Positions 1 to 7,474 of a stretch of DNA of 24,144 nucleotides are shown here, one piece after another. The stretch is taken from the NCBI GenBank assembly GCA_046757465.1, contig JBHHYH010000049.1, forward strand, positions 1-24,144. Reading direction: 5' to 3'. How positions within the stretch are numbered: position 1 is the first letter of the stretch; the number at the start of each line of letters is the position of its first letter. Origin of the DNA: Scalindua_A sp046757465. Its GTDB lineage: Bacteria; Planctomycetota; Brocadiia; Brocadiales; Scalinduaceae. The notes beneath the pieces were generated by a model. It did no database searches. It worked only from the letters and a program-made list of their open reading frames with translations, and was not told the origin of the DNA. Made by a program: the position numbers and the translations under genes.

Positions 1-179
1 TAAGTTGAACCCTCAAGATGTTGTGATAGTTGTAGTCAAGCGGATAACCCTATAATTTATTTGTGATATTGCAAGACCCTCTTCCTTGACCCTCTTCCTC
101 ACCTTAAAGGAAACTGAAAACCTAAAAACCGTACGAGATAGAGGGGTTACCTCGACTAGATTGTTAGGAGTTTTTGATC

Positions 180-356
180 ATGAATCTAGAAAATATTAAT
201 AAATACACGGAATTTTTAAAGCGAATAATAGCAGCAAATGAAAGAGCTGTAGAGCATACAAATTATGAATTTCACAAAGGAGGCTTGAAAGCATATAGAG
301 ACTGTCTAAGCAAATTTAATGAATTTGTTATCTCTAGCGATTTAAAAAATCATTAG
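180..356 (+). CDS. Small hypothetical protein (58 aa)
   Basis: I do not recognise this short, charged, probably helical protein. The ATG at 180 is preferred over the in-frame TTG at 174 because a clear Shine-Dalgarno AGGAG lies at 166-170, nine bases upstream. It has no signal peptide or membrane segment. Its last 23 bases overlap the end of the convergent gene on the other strand. That gene is preceded by the identical ten bases TTGTTAGGAG, so the two genes sit between mirror-image ribosome binding sites. The good binding site is the main argument that it is real. Confidence 0.5.
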   Translation: MNLENINKYTEFLKRIIAANERAVEHTNYEFHKGGLKAYRDCLSKFNEFVISSDLKNH

Positions 357-573
357 CAAACTCCTCCGAGCAATGGCAATCTTCAATGAATGTATTAATT
401 TTCTCATTTTTTGTTTCGTTAAAAAGGGTTTCGTGTCCGAGATTTTCTAAATTTCCTGAAATAATATCGTCAATCTCAGTTGCATGCGCTCCGAGAATTT
501 CAAAAATTGTAATACCAGTTGAAATTTCTACAGCACAAAGATCGCCATTTAGGTTGACAACTTCGCCTTTCAT
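334..573 (-). CDS. Small conserved-looking hypothetical protein (79 aa)
   Basis: An acidic soluble protein. The N-terminal half is rich in beta-forming residues (MKGEVVNLNGDLCAVEI...) and resembles a small OB- or barrel-like module, followed by a helical tail containing EDCHCSEEFA. No known catalytic motif is visible. The ATG follows a good Shine-Dalgarno, TTAGGAG (complement of 584-590), ten bases upstream. It converges on and overlaps the small plus-strand gene. I have an impression of a family of similar small proteins in Gram-negative bacteria but cannot name it; the function is unknown. Confidence 0.6.
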   Translation of the reverse strand: MKGEVVNLNGDLCAVEISTGITIFEILGAHATEIDDIISGNLENLGHETLFNETKNEKINTFIEDCHCSEEFANDFLNR

Positions 574-659
574 ATTTTTTTGTCTCCTAACAAGTTATTA
601 TATAGTTTCTGTATAGTATCTCATGTAATTTTATCTAACCACAGTTAACAGTTAAGTAG

Positions 660-687
660 GGTGGGTTAAGACGAAGTCGAACCCACC
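660..687. repeat. Palindromic intergenic repeat (GGTGGGTT hairpin)
   Basis: GGTGGGTT at 660-667 pairs perfectly with AACCCACC at 680-687 around a 12-base loop. It lies just beyond the stop of the PDZ gene, but no T-run follows on either strand, so it reads as a dispersed REP-like repeat rather than a classical terminator. A related GTAGGGTGGGC palindrome occurs at 12075-12132. Confidence 0.6.
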
Positions 688-731
688 AAATAAAAAACAG
701 TCGCTGTTTAGTCAATACTTTTTAAAAGATA

Positions 732-1601
732 TTAGTTAGTAGCATTCTCTAAGCTTTTTATAGCTTTCTTTGTTGCTTTCTCTATTTCTTTATCCGTAAG
801 TTTAGATGCACTTATATCTTCCCTCATAACAGTCAGCAATATCCAGGCCTCCCTAGCACCTGCATCAAATTGTTTAAACTGCCCACTCCACCTATCAACG
901 CCTGAGACTGAGGCATTCACTAAAAAAGCATACCCACCATCAATGAGATAATTGAACACCGCATTACTGTAATCAGTAATAAGATGAATAGACACTTGAT
1001 TATCTTTAACTTTCAATTGTTCCAATTTAATGTCTTTACCTGCACCGTCCGTATAAAGGTTTGACTCTATTATTAATCCCCATAAAGTTATGCCAAAAGT
1101 ATTAAAAGCGCCATATACAATTACTCCGGCGACACAATTATCTAACTTTATGATCAATTCGTTGGTATCTCCTTTAATACCATCATAAGGTGGACTTTGT
1201 TTTTCAGTTGATATTTCATTGTCCGGAGTAATTGTTTTTTCATTTTGTTCAATTACCTTATTTTTTTTATGGTAATTGTTACTATCTTTAATAATCACAT
1301 ATTCTTCACCATGACGCAAGAAAATCAATGTAACTGTTTCATCACTACTTGTGGATTTTGTCTTTTTAACGTAATCATCTAAAGTCTTTATTTCTTGATC
1401 ATCAATTTTTAATAGTATATCTCCTATTCTTATACCAACATCCCAGGTTTTACTTCCTCTTGCTACATCTAGAACAACCACACTATCCTTTTCTTTGTGC
1501 AATGTTAATCCAGGAAGAAGTGCTGTTGCTTCTGAAATTTCGGCACAAAAAACTGAAAACAGAATTAGGATTATAATTGTTATTTGTCTGATCTTATACA
1601 T
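732..1601 (-). CDS. Secreted PDZ-domain protein
   Basis: The N-terminus is a signal peptide: basic MYKIR, then a hydrophobic stretch IITIIILILFSVFCA-like to about residue 20, with likely cleavage around residues 23-27. Residues about 30-105 form a PDZ domain, seen from VVVLDVARGS, the core GIRIGDILLKIDD and a following helix and strand. A Lys/Asn-rich linker (about 106-150) leads to a C-terminal region of about 140 residues that I do not recognise. It ends in a Lys-rich helix. No protease catalytic residues are evident, so it is probably a periplasmic binding or scaffold protein rather than a DegP/Ctp protease. The start has only a weak Shine-Dalgarno. It stands alone between a repeat and the cassette region. 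Confidence 0.8.
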   Translation of the reverse strand: MYKIRQITIIILILFSVFCAEISEATALLPGLTLHKEKDSVVVLDVARGSKTWDVGIRIGDILLKIDDQEIKTLDDYVKKTKSTSSDETVTLIFLRHGEEYVIIKDSNNYHKKNKVIEQNEKTITPDNEISTEKQSPPYDGIKGDTNELIIKLDNCVAGVIVYGAFNTFGITLWGLIIESNLYTDGAGKDIKLEQLKVKDNQVSIHLITDYSNAVFNYLIDGGYAFLVNASVSGVDRWSGQFKQFDAGAREAWILLTVMREDISASKLTDKEIEKATKKAIKSLENATN

Positions 1602-1826
1602 TACTTCAACATTTTATGAAAGCATATCCATCACTTGATGGAGTATATGTCTGTATGATATGACAATTTAGTAGATTGTGGAAATTCTGATGTTTATAAT
1701 AGTCAGGTAATTATCAAAATCAAGAGGAAAAATGATAGTCAGTCCTGAATGGCTCAAGTCTAAAGAAAAGCCTTACTTCCATCAAATCTCACTGGATTGC
1801 ATAGCGAAATTAATTGAATGTAATGT

Positions 1827-2063
1827 ATGGAAAGTATTGATATAGAGGAGATGGATTGTGATACTTGCTTTAAAATGCAGGAAATATTAAGGGATGAAAT
1901 TGACGGCCCTGAGCTTCTTAACTTCGCTGTAGAGAACGTTGGCGATCACCGGGCGGGGGGAGAGTTAATTTACCATTTTCGACACGCGTATTCCCGCTCC
2001 GGTGCATCGCGTTGTTATACTTCGTATCCCGCGGGGCGGTTAAACTTCAGAACATTTTCGTAG
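1827..2063 (+). pseudogene. Short frame interrupted by the integron cassette
   Basis: The frame begins MESIDIEEMDCDTCFKMQEI and is acidic and low-GC to about codon 36. It then runs into GC-rich sequence antisense to the end of the inserted cassette. If the cassette (1937-2819) is removed, the frame reads ...LLNFAVEN-Y-stop, ending two codons after the junction. A second small frame with a better ribosome site (AGAGG at about 1724) runs 1732-1845 and encodes 37 residues starting MIVSPEWLKSKEK. The two may be remnants of one frameshifted gene or two tiny genes. Neither is recognised, and whether this was ever a working gene is uncertain. Confidence 0.35.
1937..2020 (-). other. attC recombination site
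   Basis: The outer box gttatac (2014-2020) equals the start of the cassette. Inner arms: gcgat-caccgg-gcggg (1942-1957) pairs with cccgc-t-ccggtg-c-atcgc (1993-2010). This gives 16 paired bases interrupted only by two unpaired bases on one side (T1998 and C2005). Unpaired extrahelical bases confined to one arm, a spacer next to the outer box (aac/gtt region) and a variable central loop (1958-1992) are the known structural hallmarks of attC. The site begins inside the last codons of the cassette gene, as is usual for cassettes. Confidence 0.85.
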
Positions 2064-2785
2064 AACGCTCCGATAGCCTTACCGCCTAGAGAGTCGTGTC
2101 GTCCGATAAACTTAACGATCTTTTCCCATGATATGCTGTCAATGGTAATCTTATTAAGGAGGGGCAAGAACCAGTCATTGAGCCACGCGTCGTGGGTTAC
2201 GGATACGTACTCGCCGACACGTTGGCGAACTTTTCTTTCGATTGACTCCTTTGTGAGGTTCGACGTAAAAACGCTTAAGTCAATCATCTCCGCCGGCGCA
2301 ACGACATAAAACGCTAAATCAGTAAGATTTGATGGGTTTATTGACCCTCTTCGTAAAACCTCTGCCATGCATGCAACGTTGCGAGCTGCTTGATCGTAGT
2401 ACGGAGCGTTCTTGACGCCGGGGGACAGTTTGCTAAATACCTTCGCTTCGCATACCACGAATTGGGATGCACAGTTGTCGATTTTACAATCGCCCTTAGC
2501 GTCCGCACCGATCTGGAAGTGCCCGACGACAGCGTCAGCATGAGTCCAGGACTCGGCAAGGTTGTCGCCGCTATAACGCGCAAGAAAAGCGGACGGAAGC
2601 AAGGCCTCCGAGTACCAGGATGCCCCTGCGTTAGGCGACATAGGGAATTCGGTTTTGCGATTTTCGTGAAACCAATCGAGGCAAACGCGAAGCATCCATG
2701 TTTCATTGAAGATGTCAGTGGGAGGAAAGCAAGGGGTCTTGCCAGCCACGGCGTTAATGAGACGGTTTATCTGAGGAAGGTCCAT
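2015..2785 (-). CDS. Cassette-encoded protein with PD-(D/E)XK nuclease-like motif
   Basis: A 256-residue soluble protein encoded by the integron cassette. Ordered conserved-looking residues fit the PD-(D/E)XK superfamily: Glu59/Glu60 in a helix (WYSEALLPSAF), Asp84 (HADAVVGHF), Glu113-x-Lys115 at the end of a hydrophobic strand (FVVCEAKVFS), then a helix with Gln132 (YDQAARNVACMAE). No signal peptide or membrane segment is present. The family looks familiar as a widespread hypothetical protein, but I know of no assigned function; nuclease activity is inferred from the motif alone. The start has GGAG about 12 bases upstream, and the leader is 34 bases from the cassette edge. GC content and codon use differ from neighbouring genes, consistent with transfer. 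Expression would depend on a promoter outside the cassette. Confidence 0.85.
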   Translation of the reverse strand: MDLPQINRLINAVAGKTPCFPPTDIFNETWMLRVCLDWFHENRKTEFPMSPNAGASWYSEALLPSAFLARYSGDNLAESWTHADAVVGHFQIGADAKGDCKIDNCASQFVVCEAKVFSKLSPGVKNAPYYDQAARNVACMAEVLRRGSINPSNLTDLAFYVVAPAEMIDLSVFTSNLTKESIERKVRQRVGEYVSVTHDAWLNDWFLPLLNKITIDSISWEKIVKFIGRHDSLGGKAIGAFYENVLKFNRPAGYEV

Positions 2786-2820
2786 CGTTTGTCTTACTCC
2801 GAGGTATAACTATTAATATA

Positions 2821-3338
2821 AGATATTATGTTTATTACGATTTCTTGGTATTCAAAATCTTAGATTAATAACGTATTACAATCAATAAAAAATAGATTTA
2901 ATTAACTTATTTAATAATAACATCTGAAATGAATTTTATTACTTGTAGATTTCATAATACATTTATAATATTTTAAAATAAGAAATTCTTTTTATAGCAG
3001 CTTTCCAACAATGCATACTTCCTTTTTTCACAAAACCCATTATTCCAATATTAAAATCGGCGCTAAATTCGTAAGGTAATTGCTAAATATCTTATGGAAG
3101 TCAAACATTCATGCACATAACAAACCTTGCTTTCGCAAGGAATCCAGAAGGGACGTTGTCTCAACTGGATTTCGTCCAGTACTGGAATTCTACCGAAAGG
3201 GAGGGAATATCGAATAACCTTTTTCAAATCTTCCACATTTTATTGAGTAGATACCTCGCAAGTTCTATGTATGTCCTTGATTGTGTAACCTGGATGGAAA
3301 ACGAAAAATAGTAAGTTCTCAATAAGTAGAAGAAGACC
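2821..3338. other. AT-rich intergenic stretch without a convincing gene
   Basis: The first 250 bases are nearly all A/T. Further on there are small hairpins, such as CCTTGctttcGCAAGG near 3123-3139 and CTGGatttcgtCCAG near 3165-3179. The only open frame (3111-3311, plus) has no ribosome binding site and no recognisable protein features, so I do not call it. Confidence 0.5.
2857..2885 (-). promoter_or_regulatory. Possible sigma70 promoter feeding the cassette
   Basis: Read on the minus strand, TTGATT (complement of 2880-2885) and TAAGAT (complement of 2857-2862) are separated by exactly 17 bases, about 40 bases upstream of the cassette edge and pointing into the cassette gene. The region is AT-rich, so a chance match is possible. 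Confidence 0.35.
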
Positions 3339-3339
3339 T

Positions 3340-3395
3340 CCCCTTAATCCCCCCGCTTCTTGCTTTCGCAAGAAAGCTGCGGGGGGAAATGGGGT
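3340..3395. repeat. Large GC-rich palindromic repeat
   Basis: A long imperfect hairpin: CCCC..AATCCCCCCGC-(a)-TTCTTGC pairs with GCAAGAA..GCGGGGGG-AATGGGG around a tttc loop (3364-3367). It sits just past the end of purC. There is no T-run after the purC side of the stem, so I read it as an intergenic palindromic repeat that may secondarily stop transcription. Confidence 0.7.
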
Positions 3396-3406
3396 AGTAA
3401 AAAAAT

Positions 3407-4321
3407 CTAAAAGTCTCCCTTTAATATATTTTTTCCTGTGAGCTTGCTGTAAGCTTCAAGATATTTTTTTGAGGTGGTCTGCACTATTTCTTCCGGGAGT
3501 GAGGGTGGAGGTGGATTCTTGTCCCACCCGGATGACTCTAAATAATCTCTCACGAATTGTTTGTCAAATGACGGTTGAGACTTCCCTGGTGAGTAGCCTT
3601 CCAGAGGCCAAAAACGAGATGAGTCTGGAGTTAATACCTCATCGATTAAAATTATCTTATTTTCATATTTTCCCCATTCAAATTTAGTATCGCTGATTAT
3701 TATTCCTTTGGTCAGGGCGTATTCACTCGCCTTTTTGTATATCTCAATGCTTTTTTGTCTCAGCTCTTCGGCAAGTTCCTTTCCAATAATCTTTACGACC
3801 TCTTCGAAAGACATATTTTCGTCGTGCCCTGAAGTTGCTTTGGTTGCAGGTGTGAAAATAGGTTCCGGTAGTTTTTCAGACTCTTTCAGGTTGACAGGCA
3901 ACTTAACCTTACAAACAGTCCCACTTTCTTTATACTCTTTCCAACCTGAACCAGCCAGATAACCCCGCACAACACATTCAACTGGAATCACCTCAACCTT
4001 TTTTACGAGCATTGAACGTCCCCGCAACAAGCCTACATCTTCCTTTTTCAACTTATCTATTTCTTCGATTGCGGTTGTGATCAGATGATTCTCGGTCAGA
4101 TCTCCAATGTACTTAAACCAAAATTCAGATAAGTGTGTAAGTACTTTGCCCTTAAATGGAATGCCATTCGGTATGACTGAATCAAAAGCAGAAATCCTGT
4201 CAGTTGCAACTATCAACAAATTGCCATCTATCTCATATATATCCCTTACTTTTCCACTATTATAAAGCTTCAGATAAGGAATATCTGTTTTTAATAACAC
4301 GGAATCACTAACGGTTGGCAT
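3407..4321 (-). CDS. purC: Phosphoribosylaminoimidazole-succinocarboxamide synthase
   Basis: Purine biosynthesis enzyme that joins CAIR and aspartate, with ATP, to give SAICAR; cytoplasmic. Family landmarks are present: SGKVRDIYE (residues 22-30), VATDRISAFDSVIPNGIPFKG (about 38-58), VVRGYLAGSGWKEY in the middle, SGHDENMSFEE, ISDTKFEWG and IDEVLTPDSSRFWP. At 304 residues it is the longer, yeast Ade1-like form rather than the roughly 240-residue form of E. coli. There is no strong Shine-Dalgarno. The start lies five bases after the stop of the upstream J-domain gene, so translational coupling in a shared transcript is likely. Confidence 0.97.
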   Translation of the reverse strand: MPTVSDSVLLKTDIPYLKLYNSGKVRDIYEIDGNLLIVATDRISAFDSVIPNGIPFKGKVLTHLSEFWFKYIGDLTENHLITTAIEEIDKLKKEDVGLLRGRSMLVKKVEVIPVECVVRGYLAGSGWKEYKESGTVCKVKLPVNLKESEKLPEPIFTPATKATSGHDENMSFEEVVKIIGKELAEELRQKSIEIYKKASEYALTKGIIISDTKFEWGKYENKIILIDEVLTPDSSRFWPLEGYSPGKSQPSFDKQFVRDYLESSGWDKNPPPPSLPEEIVQTTSKKYLEAYSKLTGKNILKGDF

Positions 4322-4326
4322 AATTA

Positions 4327-5142
4327 TTATACAAAATAGTTCTTTTGTGAGAAATGTTTATGTAATTTATTGCGCAATGTTTGAGTACCCTTAAGCTTTG
4401 GATAAAGTGACATGGCCATGTCAAAATTTATCAGTGACTTATCCCATTCACCCAGGGTTAAATAGCAATCAGCAATCTTCTTATAAACAAAAGCCCTTTC
4501 AACCTTGTTTAACTTAATGTTTAAAACTCTATTTAAGTAAGCTATTGCTGATCTACCTTGCATCAGCTTGACTAGTTTCTTACATGATATGCGAAGAATT
4601 CTTTCTTTGATTTCTTCTTTCAAATATCGACGTGCAGGATTTCCATTTTCTTTTTGATAGACGTCCTCGTATAACTTAAATGCCAGCGTATAATTTCCTT
4701 GTTTTTCATACTCTTCAGCAAGAAGAAATTTGCAATCCAGATAATCCTTTAAACCTAAAAAGGCAAGAAGGTCAAACCCTTCGTTCTCTTTTTTTAGAAG
4801 CTCATAATTCTTGACAGCTCTGGAACCATCTTTGTTTAAGAGGTCATTTAAAACCCTTTTCGCTTGAATCCTTAAACCAAGTTCATCATTTTTATATTCT
4901 TCTGTATAGTAATATCTTTCTACATTTCTACTTTGCAAAGATTTATCGTAATAAAGTCTTTTTTCAGAGTCAGTAAGCGTCTTATATGCCTTGATTAAGA
5001 CCTTAATTTTTTCCTCTGAGGAAACCCCATTTGTCTTGTTTTTATCAGGGTGATATTTTTTTACAAGCCTTCTAAACGAGTTTTTAATCTCCTCTCTATT
5101 AGACCCCTCTTGTACTTGCAAAACTTGATAATAATTAATCAA
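4327..5142 (-). CDS. J-domain (DnaJ-like) protein with TPR-like C-terminus
   Basis: Residues 1-66 form a J domain: INYYQVLQV, the helix EEIKNSFRRLVKKY, and the HPD motif at 31-33 that stimulates Hsp70 ATPase. No Gly/Phe or zinc-finger regions follow, so this is a class III (DnaJ-like) co-chaperone and not DnaJ itself. The remainder is helical, with TPR-like repeats (for example KKIADCYLTLGEWDKSLINF), likely for client or partner binding. I chose the TTG at 5142: AAAGG lies nine bases upstream of it but only three from the alternative TTG at 5148. No ATG is available near the domain start. It is followed after five bases by purC. Confidence 0.85.
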   Translation of the reverse strand: MINYYQVLQVQEGSNREEIKNSFRRLVKKYHPDKNKTNGVSSEEKIKVLIKAYKTLTDSEKRLYYDKSLQSRNVERYYYTEEYKNDELGLRIQAKRVLNDLLNKDGSRAVKNYELLKKENEGFDLLAFLGLKDYLDCKFLLAEEYEKQGNYTLAFKLYEDVYQKENGNPARRYLKEEIKERILRISCKKLVKLMQGRSAIAYLNRVLNIKLNKVERAFVYKKIADCYLTLGEWDKSLINFDMAMSLYPKLKGTQTLRNKLHKHFSQKNYFV

Positions 5143-5305
5143 TTTCAATTACCTTTCTTATAAATTAAGTCTTTATGCTGTTTGTAAATTATTTGGCACA
5201 TGAAATTCATTTTCACACTAAAATTAGATATTAAACACTTCTGATAAGAGAATGTTAACATCGGTGGATTGGCAAGTCAACGGTTTTCATTTTTCCAACT
5301 ACTTA

Positions 5306-5414
5306 GTATCTGTTGCGGAAAGCCATTTCCCTCAGTAGGAGCAGCATCTTGCTGCGATATTTCGCGGCTAGAAGCCGCTCCTACAAATGGATTAGAGCTT
5401 TCCGCAACAGATAC
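5306..5414. repeat. Inverted-repeat element, 109 bp (GTATCTGTTGCGG family)
   Basis: GTATCTGTTGCGGAAAGC at 5306-5323 is repeated exactly in inverted orientation at 5397-5414. Inside lies a second palindrome, GTAGGAGCAGC...GCCGCTCCTAC (about 5335-5384). ACTTA-like bases flank both sides (5301-5305 and 5416-5420) and may be a degraded target duplication. A larger relative lies at 11675-12018. It resembles a non-autonomous MITE. Confidence 0.75.
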
Positions 5415-5428
5415 AACTTAGAAAGTTT

Positions 5429-6685
5429 TTATTCATACCTAAGAGTTTCAACTGGATTTAAACGTGCTGCTTTTGATGCTGGGTAAATGCTAAAGAGAAC
5501 GCCACACGCAATAGAAACTGAAACAATTATAATTATACTCTTAACGTCTACATCGGTTGGTATCTCATTAAAATAATACACTTCTGGTGGAAATGGTCTC
5601 CAACCTGAATACTTGTATACGATTCTTTCAAGCGAATTAATTCTACTTATAAAAGCAAGGCCTAGTCCTGTACCTACAGCTGCGCCAAAAAGACCAATAA
5701 GCAAGCCATTTAAAAGAAAAATTGACATTATGCCATTAGTTGTAGCGCCTAATGCCTTTAGGATGCCAATGTCCTTTGATTTCTCAAATACAATCATGGT
5801 TAATATTGCAAGTATATTGAAACCTGCTACAATTATGATAAAGAACAAAATAAATGCCATAACACGCCTTTCCAAAGCAACAGCTTTTAAGAAGGTCTCC
5901 CGTGCGTCCTCCCAGGTTTGAACATAAAAACCAATGCCGAGATCTCTCTGAAGGCGATCCCGTACCAATGGTGCATTTTTATAGTCATCCAATTTGACGC
6001 TTATGGCCGTAACAGAATCTTTCGTTCCTACTAGTTCTTGTGCAACCTTTAACGGTATATAAATATAGTTTTTATCAACATCATACATGCCAGATTTAAA
6101 TTTTCCAGTAATGATGAATGATTTTACATTAATCCTGTCCCATCCTTTTATTGCAACCAGTACAACCTTCTCTCCATTTTTTACAAAACTTTCTGGATTT
6201 GTTTCAGGATCACCCGGACTAATTCGTAACAATTCAGTACCACCAAAAGCACTGGGAGTTTTTTTTTCTCCATGAACCATTAACAGATCCCGCGGTTCGT
6301 TGCCAAATTGTTTTATATAGTTTTCAAAATCACCTACCTTTGTTTCTGCAATAGGGTCTACGCCTTTGAAATACGCAAACTCTTTTGCTCCTCTTACATT
6401 GAGTAGTGCAGGTCCTTCTATATATGGAGAACATGCCTCTACATGTTCAAAAGACTTTATTCTATTTATAACTTCTTCATAATTGTCAAAACCATAAATA
6501 CCCCTCTTCATGACAATAATATGTGCTAATGTACCTCTTATTTTGCTGCGCAATTCTTTATCAAAACCACTCATTACCGATAGCACAACTATTAATGTCA
6601 TGACGCCAACTGAAACTCCGGCAACTGCAAAAAATGTAATCTTTTTTCTGCGTAAATATCTAAGGCTTATAAACAGTTTATACAT
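5429..6685 (-). CDS. LolC/LolE-family lipoprotein-releasing permease
   Basis: Inner-membrane permease of the ABC system that extracts lipoproteins for transfer to the outer membrane. It shows the typical N-terminus MYKLFISLRYLRRKKITFF, a first membrane helix (AVAGVSVGVMTLIVVLSVMSGF), a large periplasmic domain of about 230 residues and three C-terminal helices. These end in a FtsX-like region (DIGILKALGAT; YPASKAARLNPVETLRYE). The start at 6685 matches the family; the open frame extends 42 codons further upstream into repeat DNA with no family similarity. The length of 418 residues is normal. The ATPase LolD, often adjacent, is not in this window, so the complex must be completed from elsewhere. 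LolC and LolE cannot be told apart here. Several lipoproteins later in the window would be clients of such a system. Confidence 0.9.
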   Translation of the reverse strand: MYKLFISLRYLRRKKITFFAVAGVSVGVMTLIVVLSVMSGFDKELRSKIRGTLAHIIVMKRGIYGFDNYEEVINRIKSFEHVEACSPYIEGPALLNVRGAKEFAYFKGVDPIAETKVGDFENYIKQFGNEPRDLLMVHGEKKTPSAFGGTELLRISPGDPETNPESFVKNGEKVVLVAIKGWDRINVKSFIITGKFKSGMYDVDKNYIYIPLKVAQELVGTKDSVTAISVKLDDYKNAPLVRDRLQRDLGIGFYVQTWEDARETFLKAVALERRVMAFILFFIIIVAGFNILAILTMIVFEKSKDIGILKALGATTNGIMSIFLLNGLLIGLFGAAVGTGLGLAFISRINSLERIVYKYSGWRPFPPEVYYFNEIPTDVDVKSIIIIVSVSIACGVLFSIYPASKAARLNPVETLRYE

Positions 6686-6778
6686 TTTTACACTCTCAAA
6701 TATAAATACTCTGGAGATACTATCATAAGAATACAGATGTAAGCAATCAAAAATCCTTACAATACCTATATGAGAATC

Positions 6779-7379
6779 AATGGAGCCCCATGGGCGAAGA
6801 GGCTGTTTCACAATTCTAGAAGCGCATTAATGTCATTCTTAACCCTTCGTTCTTTGTCATTCTGAACGAAGTGAAGAATCTAGTTTGAGCCCAGGATAAA
6901 CTCCGTGAAGAATCTAATATTTACAATAGGTTATAAAATTTGTTTAAAAACATACTTGACATAATCAGCGCTTTCAGAGATGACTAGGCTGTCCGAGAAT
7001 AAGCAAAAGCATCATTTTTTGTCATTCTGAATTTATTTCAGAATCTGCAATTATAAATATTACAGAAGTATTAGATTCCGGATCGAGTCCGGAATGACAA
7101 TTCTCGGACAGCCTGTGACATTGCGACACAGTCTCGAAGCCCGTGGATGCCCGTCCTCTGTCCACCCGTTGCCTTCGGGCTAAGTAGTCCTCGCTCCGTA
7201 GTAGGACTATTACGAATGACGAGGACTACGGAGGATGGAAATGCGAAGTGGATACCCTCCGAAGCTTTGGAGCCAGACAGACATCGTTCTGGCGGGGAGG
7301 ATGGTTACCTTATTGCTTCGGCGCTGCGCCTGCCAAAGTCTTGTACGGCGGACAGGGATTTCGCCCATGGGGCTCCATT
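6779..7379. mobile_element. 601-bp segment bounded by a 20-bp perfect inverted repeat
   Basis: Bases 6779-6798 (aatggagccccatgggcgaa) recur exactly, inverted, at 7360-7379. Inside are a second inverted pair (gaggctgtttcacaat at 6799-6814 against 7120-7135, 13 of 16 matching), a third element (6986-7114), and a GC-rich tail (about 7140-7360). The tail includes the palindrome GTAGTCCTCG...CGAGGACTAC (about 7182-7230). Repeats of the type TGTCATTCTGAACGAAGTGAAGAATCT-like sequence lie near 6856-6920. No credible protein is encoded. This reads as nested non-autonomous insertions between lolC/E and aroC. Confidence 0.6.
6986..7114. repeat. 129-bp MITE-like element (AGGCTGTCCGAGAAT ends)
   Basis: AGGCTGTCCGAGAAT at 6986-7000 is matched perfectly by its inverse at 7100-7114. 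The interior holds a further palindrome, GTCATTCTGAAtttattTCAGAAT and ATTCCGGATCGAGTCCGGAAT. It is too short to code for a transposase. Confidence 0.75.
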
Positions 7380-7395
7380 TATATATAGAAAAAAC

Positions 7396-7424
7396 TTGTA
7401 AAAGAAGTTATATTTAAATATAAA
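7396..7424 (+). promoter_or_regulatory. Likely sigma70 promoter of aroC
   Basis: TTGTAA (7396-7401) and TATAAA (7419-7424) are spaced by 17 bases and lie about 50 bases before the aroC start. The position just outside the repeat block fits the first promoter for aroC, though the AT-rich setting allows chance matches. Confidence 0.45.
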
Positions 7425-7474
7425 ATATCGTTTTCAGTTTAACCTATTTGCCAAATCTGAAAGGTGTTTATATT

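Larger units (their letters stand above)
1937..2819 (-). mobile_element. Lone integron gene cassette (883 bp), no integrase nearby
   Basis: On the minus strand the insert begins G|TTATAC, 34 bases ahead of the cassette gene's ATG. It ends just after that gene in an attC whose first box is GTATAAC, the exact complement of the cassette's own start. This is the signature of a circularised cassette. The second attC arm ends AACG|TT at 1940-1936. Excision rejoins the flanks as a plain G|TT, the kind of secondary site integron integrases use. The cassette is visibly richer in GC than the AT-rich flanks. One gene in one cassette, without intI or further good attC sites beside it, is a lone or CALIN-type cassette. 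Boundaries follow from the recombination rule and could shift by a base or two. Confidence 0.85.

Noticed and set aside
1..66. Two open frames running in from the left edge (ending at 55 and 66)
   Set aside because: Both are under 25 codons and neither resembles a known protein end; I cannot decide whether either is the tail of a gene.
584..657. attC site after the first gene pair (CTCCTAACAAG...GTTAAGT)
   Set aside because: The outer box complements the leader at 164-170, but the interior shows no convincing paired arms, unlike the clear attC at 1937-2020.
2338..2809. Long open frames on both strands overlapping the cassette gene
   Set aside because: They are frame shadows produced by the higher GC content; the 2015-2785 frame has coherent protein features and they do not.
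3111..3311. 66-codon plus-strand frame in the AT-rich gap
   Set aside because: No ribosome binding site, begins across a repeat hairpin and has no recognisable protein pattern.
3340..3395. Rho-independent terminator for purC
   Set aside because: The hairpin is strong, but on the purC strand the T-run lies before the stem, not after it; it fits a dispersed repeat better.
7147..7417. Two overlapping plus-strand frames in the GC-rich part before aroC
   Set aside because: The DNA consists of palindromic repeats, and the peptides are Pro/Arg/Ser-rich translations of repeats.
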